Assembly: GCA_903813345.2 (NCBI GenBank)
Contig: CAIIXF020000001.1
Location: 7,445,098 to 7,509,097, forward strand
Reading direction: 5' to 3'
Length of the DNA: 64,000 nucleotides
DNA from: Owenia fusiformis
Taxonomy: Eukaryota; Annelida; Polychaeta; Sabellida; Oweniidae
A program made the translations under genes and the position numbers. The notes under the pieces are model-generated. The model made no database searches, had not been told where the DNA came from, and was given only the letters and a program-made list of their open reading frames with translations. Below are positions 50,205 through 61,435 of this stretch, piece after piece (positions within the stretch are counted from its first letter, which is position 1; the number at the start of each line of letters is the position of its first letter).

Positions 50205-53200
50205 TTATTCTGTTTTAAGTTCAGGTAGTGGTCCAGCACTACCGGGACGGGGTCGCTGTTGACCACTAGATGGACGGTTGCCAGAGTGTGGGCGCCTTGC
50301 ACTCGGTGGACGGCGAGCACTTGGGGGACGGTTTAAATCATTTTGTACACTGGCAATACTTGCTGCACTTCTAGGGCGCACAACACTTCCTTCTCGGCTC
50401 ATTGGTCTTCCAGCATTTAGATCATCATCAAGGTTGAAGCCACTCTTGGTCCAAGCTGTTTCACGACCTTTCACCTGTAACATTGAACATTAATGCATTG
50501 TATTGATTAGTTAGTTTCCTAGCAGATAATACTAGTATAAAAACAGTTAAACCTGTGTATCTGTGTATGTGGATCACCTTTGGTACCTCGAAATAGTGAT
50601 CAACTTGGGATGTGTTCCACTTATAGAGGTTCATTTCACATTAAGAATATACAAATTTTCAAGATTTTCAATAATTGCAATTTGTGGAAAGGATAAGGTT
50701 TTTAGATTTACAGAAAATTATGAATACCATACCTAGATCTACATAATTTATCACCAAGCAATCTTGTAGTGACCTTTTCTACATACTCAATTCACAGACC
50801 TCATTAAGTTCAATGACCTGATGAAGTTTACTGATGCAATTGAGATCAAATTAATAAATCCACTAACCTTATTAAGGCTGTATTGAGATCCCATCAGATT
50901 CTCCACATCTTTAGCTCCAGCTTCTATGGCATTCTTCATGTCCTTATCAACACCAGACACAGACATATCTCCAAACACCTTCAAAATACATACGTGTACA
51001 TGTACTTTACAAAATTAACAGTAATGTAGTCATGTAACTAATTTAAAATGTGCATGTGCTAAAAAATTAATAATTCATTAAAAAAAATCAACATATCTTC
51101 AACGCTCGTACAATATGAAGCTATTGTTTTAAAAAAACACAAATAATTGAACTTCATCTTAAGCCCTTTGATTTGAAAATGCTTTCTGAAAGCAAATACC
51201 TCCACAATGGCTCCATCAGGCATCTTGAGGAAGTGTCTATGCAGCTCCCTCAGTCCATCAAGGTGACATGTGTGTACAGAGACATGGGTTGTCACCTCTC
51301 TCTTACATTCATTCTTCTCTACAACTTCCCCATTCTCATCCCAAATTGTCTCCTCCAGCTAGAAACATTATAGTAACACATTACAGTTTAATTGGAGTAT
51401 TCTTATATTTGAGTAACTTTTTGGATATTTTGGAAGATATGAAACACTCGTTAATTTTTCTGTTCATTCCACACATGGCAAATTATGCTTATTACTATAT
51501 GATCATTTTAGCATAACATGATTTTTGGGCGCTGATTTGATCATAAGTTTCAGAACAGTATCCAGTACTTTTCACTTTTGACTGCGACATTACTTTTCAC
51601 CTTTGATTCAATGATATCATTTGTTTTACAATTTCAATAATTTTAACATAAATTCTAATACTAGTAATTGAATTGCAAATCATTGTCCAAATGCAAGTTC
51701 AAGATGATGCAACTTAAAATTAAATTGATGAAATTTCAGAACTACATAATTTTCACTAATATTAAATACATCATACTCACATTTTCTTCCTCCCATACAT
51801 AGTCATAGACCGCCACTTTACGCCTCTCGCCTTCCTCTCCTCGCCATTGCTCAGACTTCTTTGTGATGTAACTCAGCTCCTGATTGGACAGTTCAAGGTC
51901 ATACGGAACAAAGAAATTATCCTCTTTACCATGCAGTCTCCAGTAAACATCCAGCATGCGACCATTGTTGTGAAGTCTGGAAATATTTATTTATTCTTAT
52001 TCTTAATAGCAAGGATGGAAGTAATTTGAATGAGTTTTAAATGGACAACAGCATTTTTCAGAGATCAAAAAAGTATCTCTTTCACAAATAATTTCTAGTT
52101 TTTCTTTTATCCTCAAAAAACAAAATGAAAGATGATAATGCATAATAATTTGAGAGGTTCAATATCAACCCATTTCATGTGAAATAACCTCAATATGTCT
52201 TTATAAAAATCACATAGCTACTTTACCTGAGGAAGTACATGTACAGTATGCTCCCAGCGCAGAAACAGGTGAATATATAGAGAAACACCGTGATGAGGAT
52301 TCCCGCCAATCCAGAGCCCTCCGAGCGAACAAAGTGCCAGTAAAGCTTAGCAAAGTCTCCAATAGGAATGTCTCCACCCAAATTACGCCAACGCTGTTAA
52401 TCAAATGAAAAATATTATAAGTAATATGCATGAACAACATAATCAACATGCATCAAGTGGACTTTAATAGTCACTGTACATATATATAGTTAAATATAAA
52501 GATGGCAGTTCTTCATCATGAAATCGACAAATCCCAAGTTGCCAGATTTATTGACTTCAAAAATTTATATATTGAGGGGTTTCATGTGATTAGAACTTTT
52601 CAAAACCTTTCAAAAGTTGAAACATTAAAATTGATTTAAGATGTCCATTATTGGCTGTATACTTCTCATATATTCTTTCAATCTGATATTATATATTTAA
52701 TAGGATTTATTTGCACTGATGCCCTTTTAAGGCCGATCGTTCATCCAACAACTGCAATTTTCAATTACAGTAAAAGAAGTAATAAAGTAAATAAAATAAA
52801 ACTTATTTGCAGCAACAATTAAGCTGAAACTCAAAACCACTAATATTTGAAATAGACTCTAAGATGTAACAACATATAATTATAACCCATCCTGGATGGA
52901 TGGATGGATGGATGGATGGATGGATGGATGGATGGATGGATGGAAAATTCAATGACAAAGATATGGCATCATCATGTTTCAACATTGGTGGTGGTCATTT
53001 TGAAAATGAAATCAAGTTTCAAAACTAAATCAAGATCCAAAAGAATGTCAAATTGCAAAAGAAGGTCAAGTTACAAAATATATATCATGAATAAGTATAA
53101 CCCATGTCACATATCAGAAATTTATTATTTCAAATAGTTTAAAAATAGAAGAAAGCTCAATTTCTCTCCTCTCCTAAACCAAATTATTTGATTACAAGCC

Positions 53201-56200
53201 TTTAAAGAAAATTTGAACTTGTGAATGTTAAAGGAAGTACAGAAATCATAATAATTACATCCTCCACTATGAGTCATCTACTTACATCAAACATTACTGA
53301 ACTATATAGTTGTTGAGTTTAAGTGGTATAAAAAGTGATATATACCATGTTGTCCTAGGACCTAATCAATTTTATGTAAACGTTCAACATATTAGGAAGC
53401 AGCTTGCCCTAAACTAGACATTTACTGTTATTCAGAGAAAAATATACTAGTATTAAAAGAAACATCATCTATCTGCAGTAACGAAAATGGCTCATTCACA
53501 ATATACCATTGTGAGCTGTTTATTAATGGCAGTATTTCTTGCAATGTTTGGAACTATCGGGCTCTCTCGCTGGATTACCATTCATCAATCACATGGAGTT
53601 TCTGAAACTATCATGCTTGGCTTGTTACTATCCCTTCAAGTAACAACAGTCATACTTCTCTTTGTGTTTACAAGAGTGAACAGGAATCAATGGAGGTATG
53701 TTCCCTGGAGGCTCTCTGATACACATGGAATAACAATCATTGGCCTAACTATATTCCTCATCGGGACATTCATCTACGATATCTTTAGAATCATCGCCAC
53801 AACCGAGTGCCTTGATGTTTATCGCCATTTCCATGAAGAATATGTTGAGAAAATATTAGACGTCATACTCCAGATCTTCAAACCATTGTTTTATATGTCT
53901 TCACAGTTGTTGTTTCTGATGTGGTGTAACTATGGTAACATTCAGAACAATCCAAACATTAAAAACACCTCTGTGTTTATATTTGCATCAGGGACAAATG
54001 TGTTTGTCTGGATCTATTCATTTTTGTTTGAATCAAAAGGAATATTTTATCAGAAAGAGATTGAACACAACATAACAATGCTTGCCCCTGCTATCCAAAA
54101 ACATGCAAATGAATGTCTGCATGGGGAAAGTAGAATGCAGAGAACAGAGGAAAGTGTGGAGATTTATCTTTACCCTGTTCAGCTAGAGTTTTGTATCTTA
54201 GCAACCAGTTTGTTACTCCATACTTGGTCCCATATAAAACACAGTCGTATGAGCATGCACATTGCCATGATTGACTTTCCAACAGATAATGGTGATGGTG
54301 GTTCAAATGATGATGTGAATAGACAGCATGATCTGGTTCAAAGGAATTTTGCTCAAGAAAATGAAGCAAGTGGAAACACTAATGTAATTGGTGGGACTGA
54401 TACTAACGCCCAACCAGGACATACTGTGAAATGCTACGGACTGTTATGGTTCGCTGGGATATTCTTAATGACTTTGATGTTTATATTTGAGTGTCTTTTA
54501 TACGTTGAAACATTCTACAGCAAAGCAATCCTTGTTGTTACCGCCATTAAAACACTTTATGATCCATCTCTTGCGATAGTATGTGCGTATGTAATACACA
54601 AGCTAAGGAAATCTGGGAAAATAGAGCAGTATGGTAATGTTGATACAGAATGTGTCATCATGATAATTGCATCCCTCGGCCTTATCATTGATGCTACTTT
54701 CACCTACATTTCGGCCTTTCCAACATTAATCTACCAAGATGTTAATCCAAACTGGGCAAATATATGTAAAGAATTTACAATTATTAACCACGATTTAGAT
54801 AAGGATGAAAGCATCCGTCGATTCCTGATCATTAATGGTTTATTGTTGGTAAGGCAGACATTCAAACTCATATCAGTGTTGCTTCAAGTATATTTGATCA
54901 TAATATTGAACTGCTTCTATACAGGCCCCATTGATAGCTGGTTATCTGAATGTCTTGGATTCATGATGATGCTAAACTTGGGCCACTGGTTATCTGACAG
55001 TATTGTAGAGGTGAAGTTTATGAATGCCTCACCCGTACGTGTACAGTTCTTCGGATGTGACAACTGGCTTGTCATAGTTCACTTGTATTTCATTCTAGTG
55101 ATTTACTTCAGGTTCCACAGTGTGGTACTGCTATCGGAACATATTAGGCATAACAAGCATGTAAAGCGGCATGGACAACATAATGGCTATCAACCCTTGG
55201 ATGGTGATAATATCCAAAACGTGAACAACCAATAAACAACAATGATTAGCAAGATATGAAGGAGGATAATGAATGAACTTACACACAATAGTAGCTTTTT
55301 TGATTCTGTAAATATTCATTTCTAAATTCTATCATTTTGTACATTATATTCTGAATATAATTGGATATGAACATGCATTATCATTAAACTTTATAAACCA
55401 CCGTTATCTGTTTTCCTGTTGTTTTGTATAAAGTGATCAACTTGATCTCATGTTAATTTTCAACTAATTGTTCAAAAAACTGCTTCAACATCCATTAAAT
55501 GCTTCTATATTTAAAGGCTCATAGCAAGCTTATTATACAATGTACAACATGACAGGCCCGTAGCCAGGATTTTCCAAGGGGGGGGTCACTTTTTGGAAAA
55601 TTCCAGGGGGGTTCACTTTTGATATTTTTGGTCAAAAATGGCCAAAATCACAAAAAAGTGCTCAGAATGTTGAAAACATGTGCAGTGTCGAACAATAATG
55701 AACGATAAGTATGCAGTTTGACTACAAGAGTGTTCATAATGAAAGTCTCATCAAAATTTAATTCAAAATTGTTAACCCCAGTCAACACCCGAGCTAACAA
55801 TATTAACTTCAAAATTAGAGCTTTACCAAGTATTGAGAGATCTACTTCATACAAACCACTCTTTTACATATTCATATGAAACGCCTACAGTATGTAAATA
55901 TCTTGTCTCGTGATGTTTAATATCCAGGCATCCAGGGGTCATGATAGAACAGTTAAATATAACTTCCCTGTACCGATAGATAAGGTCACATCAACCTTGA
56001 AAGATATCATATAATTATTATTTTACACTTTTGTTTCCCAAATTCGAATACATTTTTTATTCCCGTCATCTCCTTCAGGGAAATGACATAAATGCAACAA
56101 GTTATACAACTTTAGAAATCATTTCTGTATTAAACAGATCTGCAAAAGGGTTCAAATGTATGATAATTTATTAATCATTATGTCCTATTATCCTTTATTA

Positions 56201-59200
56201 ATTATTTAAGGCTATCTTTTGATATGACATGCCTGAACAAAACTGAGTGTGGAATAATTAATAATTTTGGCTGAACTAAACAATCAGAATTGAATTGTGA
56301 TGCAAATGATAAAACTTTCTTTGTATAAGCATTCACTTTCATTTTGAGTTTCTAAGAACCAGGAAGTAGAAATGAAGATATACAGAAAGCTATAAATTAA
56401 GCTGAGGTTTCCTAAACCAAGATCCTGAGTTAAACTGATGAGTCAAATGAGTCAATTTAATATTTTGCAGTGAAATTTACTTTGTAAGTTCTGAGCGTTG
56501 AGTATTATATGGAGCTGATGTAGAGCAGTGTTGTCATTTAATTTGAAGTACCTAAGTACTAAGAACATTGGATTAAAAAACATCAGGAGATTGAAACATA
56601 CTGTATTGTCAAACTTTAATGCAAATATGGCCCAATCTCAATGGACAATCGTGAGTTATATACTAATGGCAGTATTTCTGGCAATGTTTGGAACTATCGG
56701 TCTCTCTCGCTGGATTACCATTCAGCAATCACATGGGGTAACTGAAACTATCATGCTTGGCTTGTTACTATCTCTCCAAGTAACAACAGTCATACTTCTC
56801 TTTGTGTTTACAAGAGTGAACAGGACTCAATGGAGGTATGTTCCCTGGAGGCTCTCTGATACACATGGAATAACAATCATTGGCCTAACTATATTCCTCA
56901 TCGGGACATTCGTCTACGATATCTTTAGCATCATTGCCACGACTGAGTGCCTTGATGTTTATCGACATTTCGATGAAAAATATGATGAGAAAATAATTGA
57001 CCTTGTATTGCTGATCTTCAAGCCATTACTATATATGTCATCGCAGTTGTTGTTTCTGATGTGGTGTAACTATGGCAACATTCAGAACAATCCAAACATT
57101 AGAAAGACCTCTGTGTTCATATTCGCAGCAGCCACAAACTTGTTCTTCTGGATATATTCGTTTTTGTTTGAATCTAAAAAAATATTTCTTCAAGAGGATC
57201 CTGAGTACAACATAACAAAGCTTGACCCTGCTATACAGAAACATGCAAATGAATGTCTACATGAAGAAAGCGAGATGCAGAGAACAGCAGACAATGTAGA
57301 GATTTATCTTTATCCTGTTCAAATGGAATTCTGTATCTTAGCAACCAGTTTGTTACTCCATACTTGGTCCCATATAAAACACAGTCGTATGAGGATGCAT
57401 GATGATGATGATATGATTGATTTTCCAGCAGATAATGGTGATGGTGGGCCAAAGGATGATGCAAATGGACAGCATGCTCTGATTCGTAGAAATAATGGCC
57501 AAGACAATGAAGTGAATGGAAATAACAATGTGATTGGTGGGAATGATGCTGACCCTCCACCAGTGCATGAAGTAAAATGCTATGGGCTATTATGGATCAT
57601 TGCAATAATGCTGATGACTCTAATGTTTACGTTTGAGTGTCTTTTATATGTTGAAACATTCTACAGCAAAGCAATCCTCATTGTTATTTCAATTAAAACA
57701 CTTTATGACCCATCTCTTGCAATAGTATGTGCATATGTGATATACAAGCTAAAGAAATCTGGGAAAATGAAGCGGTATGGTAATATTGATACAGAATGTG
57801 TCATTATGTTAATCTCATCTCTAGGCCTTGTCATTGATGTCGCGTTCACCTATATATCTGTTATTCCAACAATAATTTACCAAAATGTTGATCCTAACTG
57901 GGCAAATGAGTGCAATGACTTAAACATTATCCATGATATATCAAACAATGATGAAAGTGTCCGTCAATTTCTGATCATTAGTGTTTTAAGTTTGGTACGA
58001 CAGTCATTTAAACTTATTCAAGTCATGTTACAAGTGTACCTTATAATCATATTGACCAGTTTCTATACTGGCCCCATTGATAATTGGTTATCCGAATGTC
58101 TCGGGTTCATACTCATCCTTAACTTTGGTCACTGGTTATCAGACAGTATCGTTGAGGTTAAGTTCACCAATGCTTCCCCTGTTCAAGAACACTACTTTGG
58201 ATGTGACAACTGGCTTGTCATAGTTCACATATTTTTCACTCTGGCAATCTACTTCAGGTTCCACAGTGTGTTAATGCTATCTGAACATGTTAGGCGTAAT
58301 AAGCATGGACATGATGGCTATCAACGACTGGATGGTGATAATGTCCAGGAACGTGAACAACCAGTAAACAACAATGACCATGCTTGATTAGCAATCAAGA
58401 TATGAAGAGTGAATAATATAAGGGATTTTTATAAATATAACTAAGGCAAAGAACATATTTTGAAAGTTTAAACCTTGGTCCCTGACTGCTACTCTTCTAA
58501 ACTGTCCATGTATTTTGTGTTTACGAAGCTGTGTTTACTTGAATGACTACAATATACCACATTTTAGTGCATACAGTATTTATACTCAAGTTCTGTTTAG
58601 TTGATCTTAAGAAAGTGAATATTCAACATTGAATGAAACACTTTATTTTTCAACACCCTTTTAATATTTCAAACATCACGAGGCAAATCAAGCAATGTCA
58701 ACATGTCTGGCACTTTTCTTTCATTGATATACCTTTTGCCTTTTATTTTGAATGGTAGTGCCTTTTTAAAGATGCTATATCATCAGTTCATTGGAAACAA
58801 AATCCAAATATTTCATCTATGAAGAGCAATACCTATTCATTATTTAATAAATTTTCAAGGTGTATTTCATTTTTACAGTTTAAGTCTCCCAAGACTTTAT
58901 GTCACTATATCAAGTTACTGGAAGGCCAAAGCGACCTATGTGTCAAATTCAGCTAAAAGGTAATAATATATACCTCCATGAAGCTATATAACACTCTTGT
59001 CTCTTTAGTCTCAAAAAAGTTCAAGGTCACATTTATAGGTCAAGGTCATCAATATGGGTTCCAATTCCTGTAATGCCACAAGTTTTATCTTAAGTGAGAT
59101 GTATGAAACTGCCCTAGTACAATTCAAGTATTTACTTACCAAAAGTGCACAATCTATGGCTGCAATGAGGAAAGGGTCCAGAAAAGCTTGTATCCCATAA

Positions 59201-60354
59201 GCCACTGTGAATTTCGATCCAATATCTGGGAAAGAACCAAGAATCCTTTGACAGAGCCAGCTGCTTATGACCAATATCGTGAATATAAGAACATTCATGA
59301 AAGGCCCTATGGTCACCAAAGCAATCTCTTCCCTTGTGTGAAGCAGTGTATTCTGGTAGTTCAAACTCACTGTGTATGGCAGGAATTCAAATCTGAAAAA
59401 GAATTGTTTAACACATTTCATATTTGGCTATTTTCAAGTTAAAGCAGTATTTCTTTGAGATCTTTGGAATTGTTTTATTCATAAATCAACTTGATTAAAA
59501 TATTTCATAAAATGAAGAACAAAAATATTCACTTTTAACTCTTTTTCATCATTCAAAAATTTCCAATGCTAATTTCCTCTAAATACACTGTACAAAGATA
59601 GTTTTCACTGAAACACAATTTCTTGAAGACAGATTTTAGTGACATTTTCAAATAAAGCAAAAATATTCATTAAGTTATGTTATCCATATTTCCTTTTTGC
59701 CTAATACTGTTGTAATCACTTACTTGTTAATCGGGATTGAAATTCCATTCAAGAAGAGCCACTGGCCGATGTAATGCATGTACATACGAATGAAAAACAC
59801 GACCACAAACATCAACAACATGCCCCAGAATTCTCTACTTCGCCACTGGGAGAGTCCGAGTTCTGCCATAAACTGACGACCAACGTAAGAGACTTTCTCC
59901 CAGCCATTCCTTGCTAGGGAGCCTTTCCCAGAGAATGGTGGCCTGAAATTAAAAAAAAATAATTTCTTGATTTATATTTACAATTACATAATTTTTCCAC
60001 TCTTTATGTGTATTACTGATTTTTAGGAATTATGTGATCCATCCTCCTTTCATCCAGTCAACAACTCTTACACTGACTGCACATATCAATAGACATTACT
60101 CATGAACTAAATTAGATCTACAGTACATAATATATCTAATAAACTTTGATACATAAGGACTACATACACACTTTAATGTAATTGATTCAGAGACTTTATT
60201 GATGGAACACTTACTGTACAGAGAATGTATGGAGCTCCAGTTCTTCAAGATGAGTCAACTTCTTTTTCTGACGTTTCTTGGCCAGAAGTGGTGTCTTTGG
60301 GATCATGGTATACATTTTCTTATGGTACACATCCACTGGGTTGTTCAGATGACG
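50205..60354 (-). CDS. Unidentified multi-pass membrane protein, C-terminal 504 residues (5' end outside window)
   Basis: Eight in-frame exons: 60215-60354, 59724-59942, 59140-59392, 52227-52393, 51781-51976, 51200-51358, 50868-50978, 50205-50474 (TAA). Nearly all have GTAAGT or GTGAG donors, and phase is consistent throughout. The visible part starts [15 protein letters not shown] with a Lys-rich stretch. It has at least four hydrophobic segments (around [51 protein letters not shown]), then a conserved-looking soluble domain ([42 protein letters not shown]). The tail is disordered and Pro/Ser/Arg-rich, with repeated RPPSAR units. No Met begins the first visible exon, so upstream exons lie beyond it, probably past 64000. 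I do not recognise the family. Exon-intron structure and domain quality argue for a real conserved gene. Confidence 0.82.
52893..52944. repeat. (TGGA)13 microsatellite
   Basis: Perfect tetranucleotide run in the large intron of the unidentified membrane-protein gene, 0.5 kb upstream of the first otopetrin-like gene. Confidence 0.97.
53487..55235 (+). CDS. Otopetrin-like proton channel family protein, copy 1
   Basis: A single uninterrupted frame of 582 aa with about twelve hydrophobic segments (roughly residues 8-30, 41-62, 81-103, 125-147, 162-182, 230-248, 317-342, 348-370, 388-413, 445-472, 485-503, 525-550), the otopetrin layout of two six-helix halves. Family-type landmarks: [13 protein letters not shown] followed by TECLD after helix 3, [14 protein letters not shown] in helix 5, [17 protein letters not shown] in helix 6, and near the end [10 protein letters not shown] with [12 protein letters not shown]. 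Family knowledge: otopetrins are plasma- or organelle-membrane proton channels used in acid sensing and biomineralisation. Sequence identity to vertebrate OTOPs is clearly low, so proton conduction is inferred. The acidic, Asn-rich loop (about 255-315) lies between the halves. The gene lies within a 6.7-kb intron of the opposite-strand gene. A CTGCAG 8 nt before the ATG may be the acceptor of a 5'UTR intron. Confidence 0.88.
   Translation: MAHSQYTIVSCLLMAVFLAMFGTIGLSRWITIHQSHGVSETIMLGLLLSLQVTTVILLFVFTRVNRNQWRYVPWRLSDTHGITIIGLTIFLIGTFIYDIFRIIATTECLDVYRHFHEEYVEKILDVILQIFKPLFYMSSQLLFLMWCNYGNIQNNPNIKNTSVFIFASGTNVFVWIYSFLFESKGIFYQKEIEHNITMLAPAIQKHANECLHGESRMQRTEESVEIYLYPVQLEFCILATSLLLHTWSHIKHSRMSMHIAMIDFPTDNGDGGSNDDVNRQHDLVQRNFAQENEASGNTNVIGGTDTNAQPGHTVKCYGLLWFAGIFLMTLMFIFECLLYVETFYSKAILVVTAIKTLYDPSLAIVCAYVIHKLRKSGKIEQYGNVDTECVIMIIASLGLIIDATFTYISAFPTLIYQDVNPNWANICKEFTIINHDLDKDESIRRFLIINGLLLVRQTFKLISVLLQVYLIIILNCFYTGPIDSWLSECLGFMMMLNLGHWLSDSIVEVKFMNASPVRVQFFGCDNWLVIVHLYFILVIYFRFHSVVLLSEHIRHNKHVKRHGQHNGYQPLDGDNIQNVNNQ
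55557..55678 (-). mobile_element. CCCGTAGCCAGG element, copy 3, truncated and inverted
   Basis: It begins CCCGTAGCCAGGATTTTCC and continues through the reverse complement of the copy 1 interior (GGCCAAAATCAC, GCTCAGAATG), losing the other end. It lies between the two otopetrin-like genes. Confidence 0.7.
56627..58387 (+). CDS. Otopetrin-like proton channel family protein, copy 2
   Basis: An intron-less frame of 586 aa from the ATG at 56627 ([10 protein letters not shown]), which aligns with the start of copy 1 ([10 protein letters not shown]). An earlier in-frame TTG at 56528 would add 33 residues but has no counterpart in copy 1. It has the same twelve-segment layout, with [34 protein letters not shown] and [13 protein letters not shown]. 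It clearly arose by tandem duplication with copy 1, 1.4 kb upstream in the same orientation. The inter-half loop differs most and carries a DDDD run, while helices 1-3 are nearly identical. The C-terminal tails differ in length and both end in Asn-rich sequence. Confidence 0.88.
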   Translation: MAQSQWTIVSYILMAVFLAMFGTIGLSRWITIQQSHGVTETIMLGLLLSLQVTTVILLFVFTRVNRTQWRYVPWRLSDTHGITIIGLTIFLIGTFVYDIFSIIATTECLDVYRHFDEKYDEKIIDLVLLIFKPLLYMSSQLLFLMWCNYGNIQNNPNIRKTSVFIFAAATNLFFWIYSFLFESKKIFLQEDPEYNITKLDPAIQKHANECLHEESEMQRTADNVEIYLYPVQMEFCILATSLLLHTWSHIKHSRMRMHDDDDMIDFPADNGDGGPKDDANGQHALIRRNNGQDNEVNGNNNVIGGNDADPPPVHEVKCYGLLWIIAIMLMTLMFTFECLLYVETFYSKAILIVISIKTLYDPSLAIVCAYVIYKLKKSGKMKRYGNIDTECVIMLISSLGLVIDVAFTYISVIPTIIYQNVDPNWANECNDLNIIHDISNNDESVRQFLIISVLSLVRQSFKLIQVMLQVYLIIILTSFYTGPIDNWLSECLGFILILNFGHWLSDSIVEVKFTNASPVQEHYFGCDNWLVIVHIFFTLAIYFRFHSVLMLSEHVRRNKHGHDGYQRLDGDNVQEREQPVNNNDHA

Positions 60355-61435
60355 CTGAAATTATATTTCAATGGTATTTAATTTTGATTTTGAAGGCATG
60401 AGGATGCAGCAAATTGATGCTTACATTACCCTGGGCCCAAAGGATAGTAATAATTACTAAGCTCTGAATTGGACTAATAAGTAGTGTATACAGTTTCCAT
60501 TCTGAAATTGAAACCTTGTTGTGCCAATGCATACTTGCATTGTTAAAATAACTATTGTAGTAGAAATAAACATCCCTTTTTATAGCTAATATTAAATGAT
60601 TTGCTATGCTTGCATGATACTATAACAATATCATCACTACCACAGAATTAGGCTTTTGAAATTTTGGGAAGTTGTAATATATGCAAAGTAAAACAGATGC
60701 ACATTTGTTTAACCTAATGAATTCTTTCAAACTACAGTAATATGAAGTTAGAATTAAGGTTCATCTGTTTAGCTCAAAGGTAGAGCAATTTCCTAAGGTG
60801 TGCTTGTCCCAGTTGATTACCAGTTCAGACATGACTAATTTGCTCCTTCTTACTTTTAGAAATTCATATTGTTCAACTGAGTGGTCCACTCATTCAAAAG
60901 ACTTTAGTGTAAGTATTTTTCTCAAAACGCACAAGAACCTTATTGTAAAATGTAACAAACTGCACACAATCATGATTCCAAGGGCAAACCATGCAAGGCA
61001 ACATGAGGTAGCAGGATGGGGATTTATGTTTAAGTTTTGATGAATTAAAATATACATGTACATCAAAATGTCCTATATTTTGACAATCATGCAAAAAAAA
61101 CAAAAGATAAAAAAGGTTGAAAACTCTATTTGAGAATAGTAGGGTTTAAAGAAAATGTGCTTTTTTATGTCAGTGAGACCTGAATACACATCAATTTTAT
61201 AAAAGGTAAACAAATCAGAGAACAAATCTGAATAACACATCCAACATAAAAAACCACTGCCACATCGTTAACATAAAGCTAAATAAAATTGAGTATATTG
61301 TACAGTACAAACTATTCTATATTTTAAACCAAGTAAACAAAGGACATGCCAAAATAAAAGGGAGATTCAGGTTGATCTTGCAACATGTAAACATGCATTT
61401 TGAAAAGCAGAGGAATACATTGTGAACAAAATACA
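60355..61435. other. Gap between last visible membrane-protein exon and lectin start
   Basis: No upstream exon of the minus-strand gene could be found here. The sequence is AT-rich with the tRNA-like relic. It probably holds lectin-gene promoter sequence within the other gene's intron. Confidence 0.5.
60764..60840 (+). repeat. tRNA-derived relic (possible SINE head)
   Basis: TTTAGCTCAAAGGTAGAGCA resembles a tRNA A-box region, followed at tRNA spacing by a poor B-box (GTTGATTACCAGTTC). The cloverleaf is degraded, so this is not a functional tRNA. Confidence 0.35.

Noticed and set aside
50278-50493. Plus-strand frame over the last membrane-protein exon
   Set aside because: Antisense shadow of the Pro/Ser/Arg-rich tail, whose exon has a proper acceptor and stop.
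54091-54369. His-rich minus-strand frame inside the channel gene (and the similar one at 57231-57560)
   Set aside because: Antisense shadow of the Asp/Asn-rich loop of the otopetrin-like proteins.
56528-56626. Extra 33-residue N-terminus of the second otopetrin-like gene
   Set aside because: It begins at a TTG codon and has no counterpart in copy 1, whose start aligns with the ATG at 56627.
61400-61435. Twelve-residue extension of the lectin protein
   Set aside because: It begins at a TTG codon; two ATGs follow at once and give a normal signal or anchor sequence.
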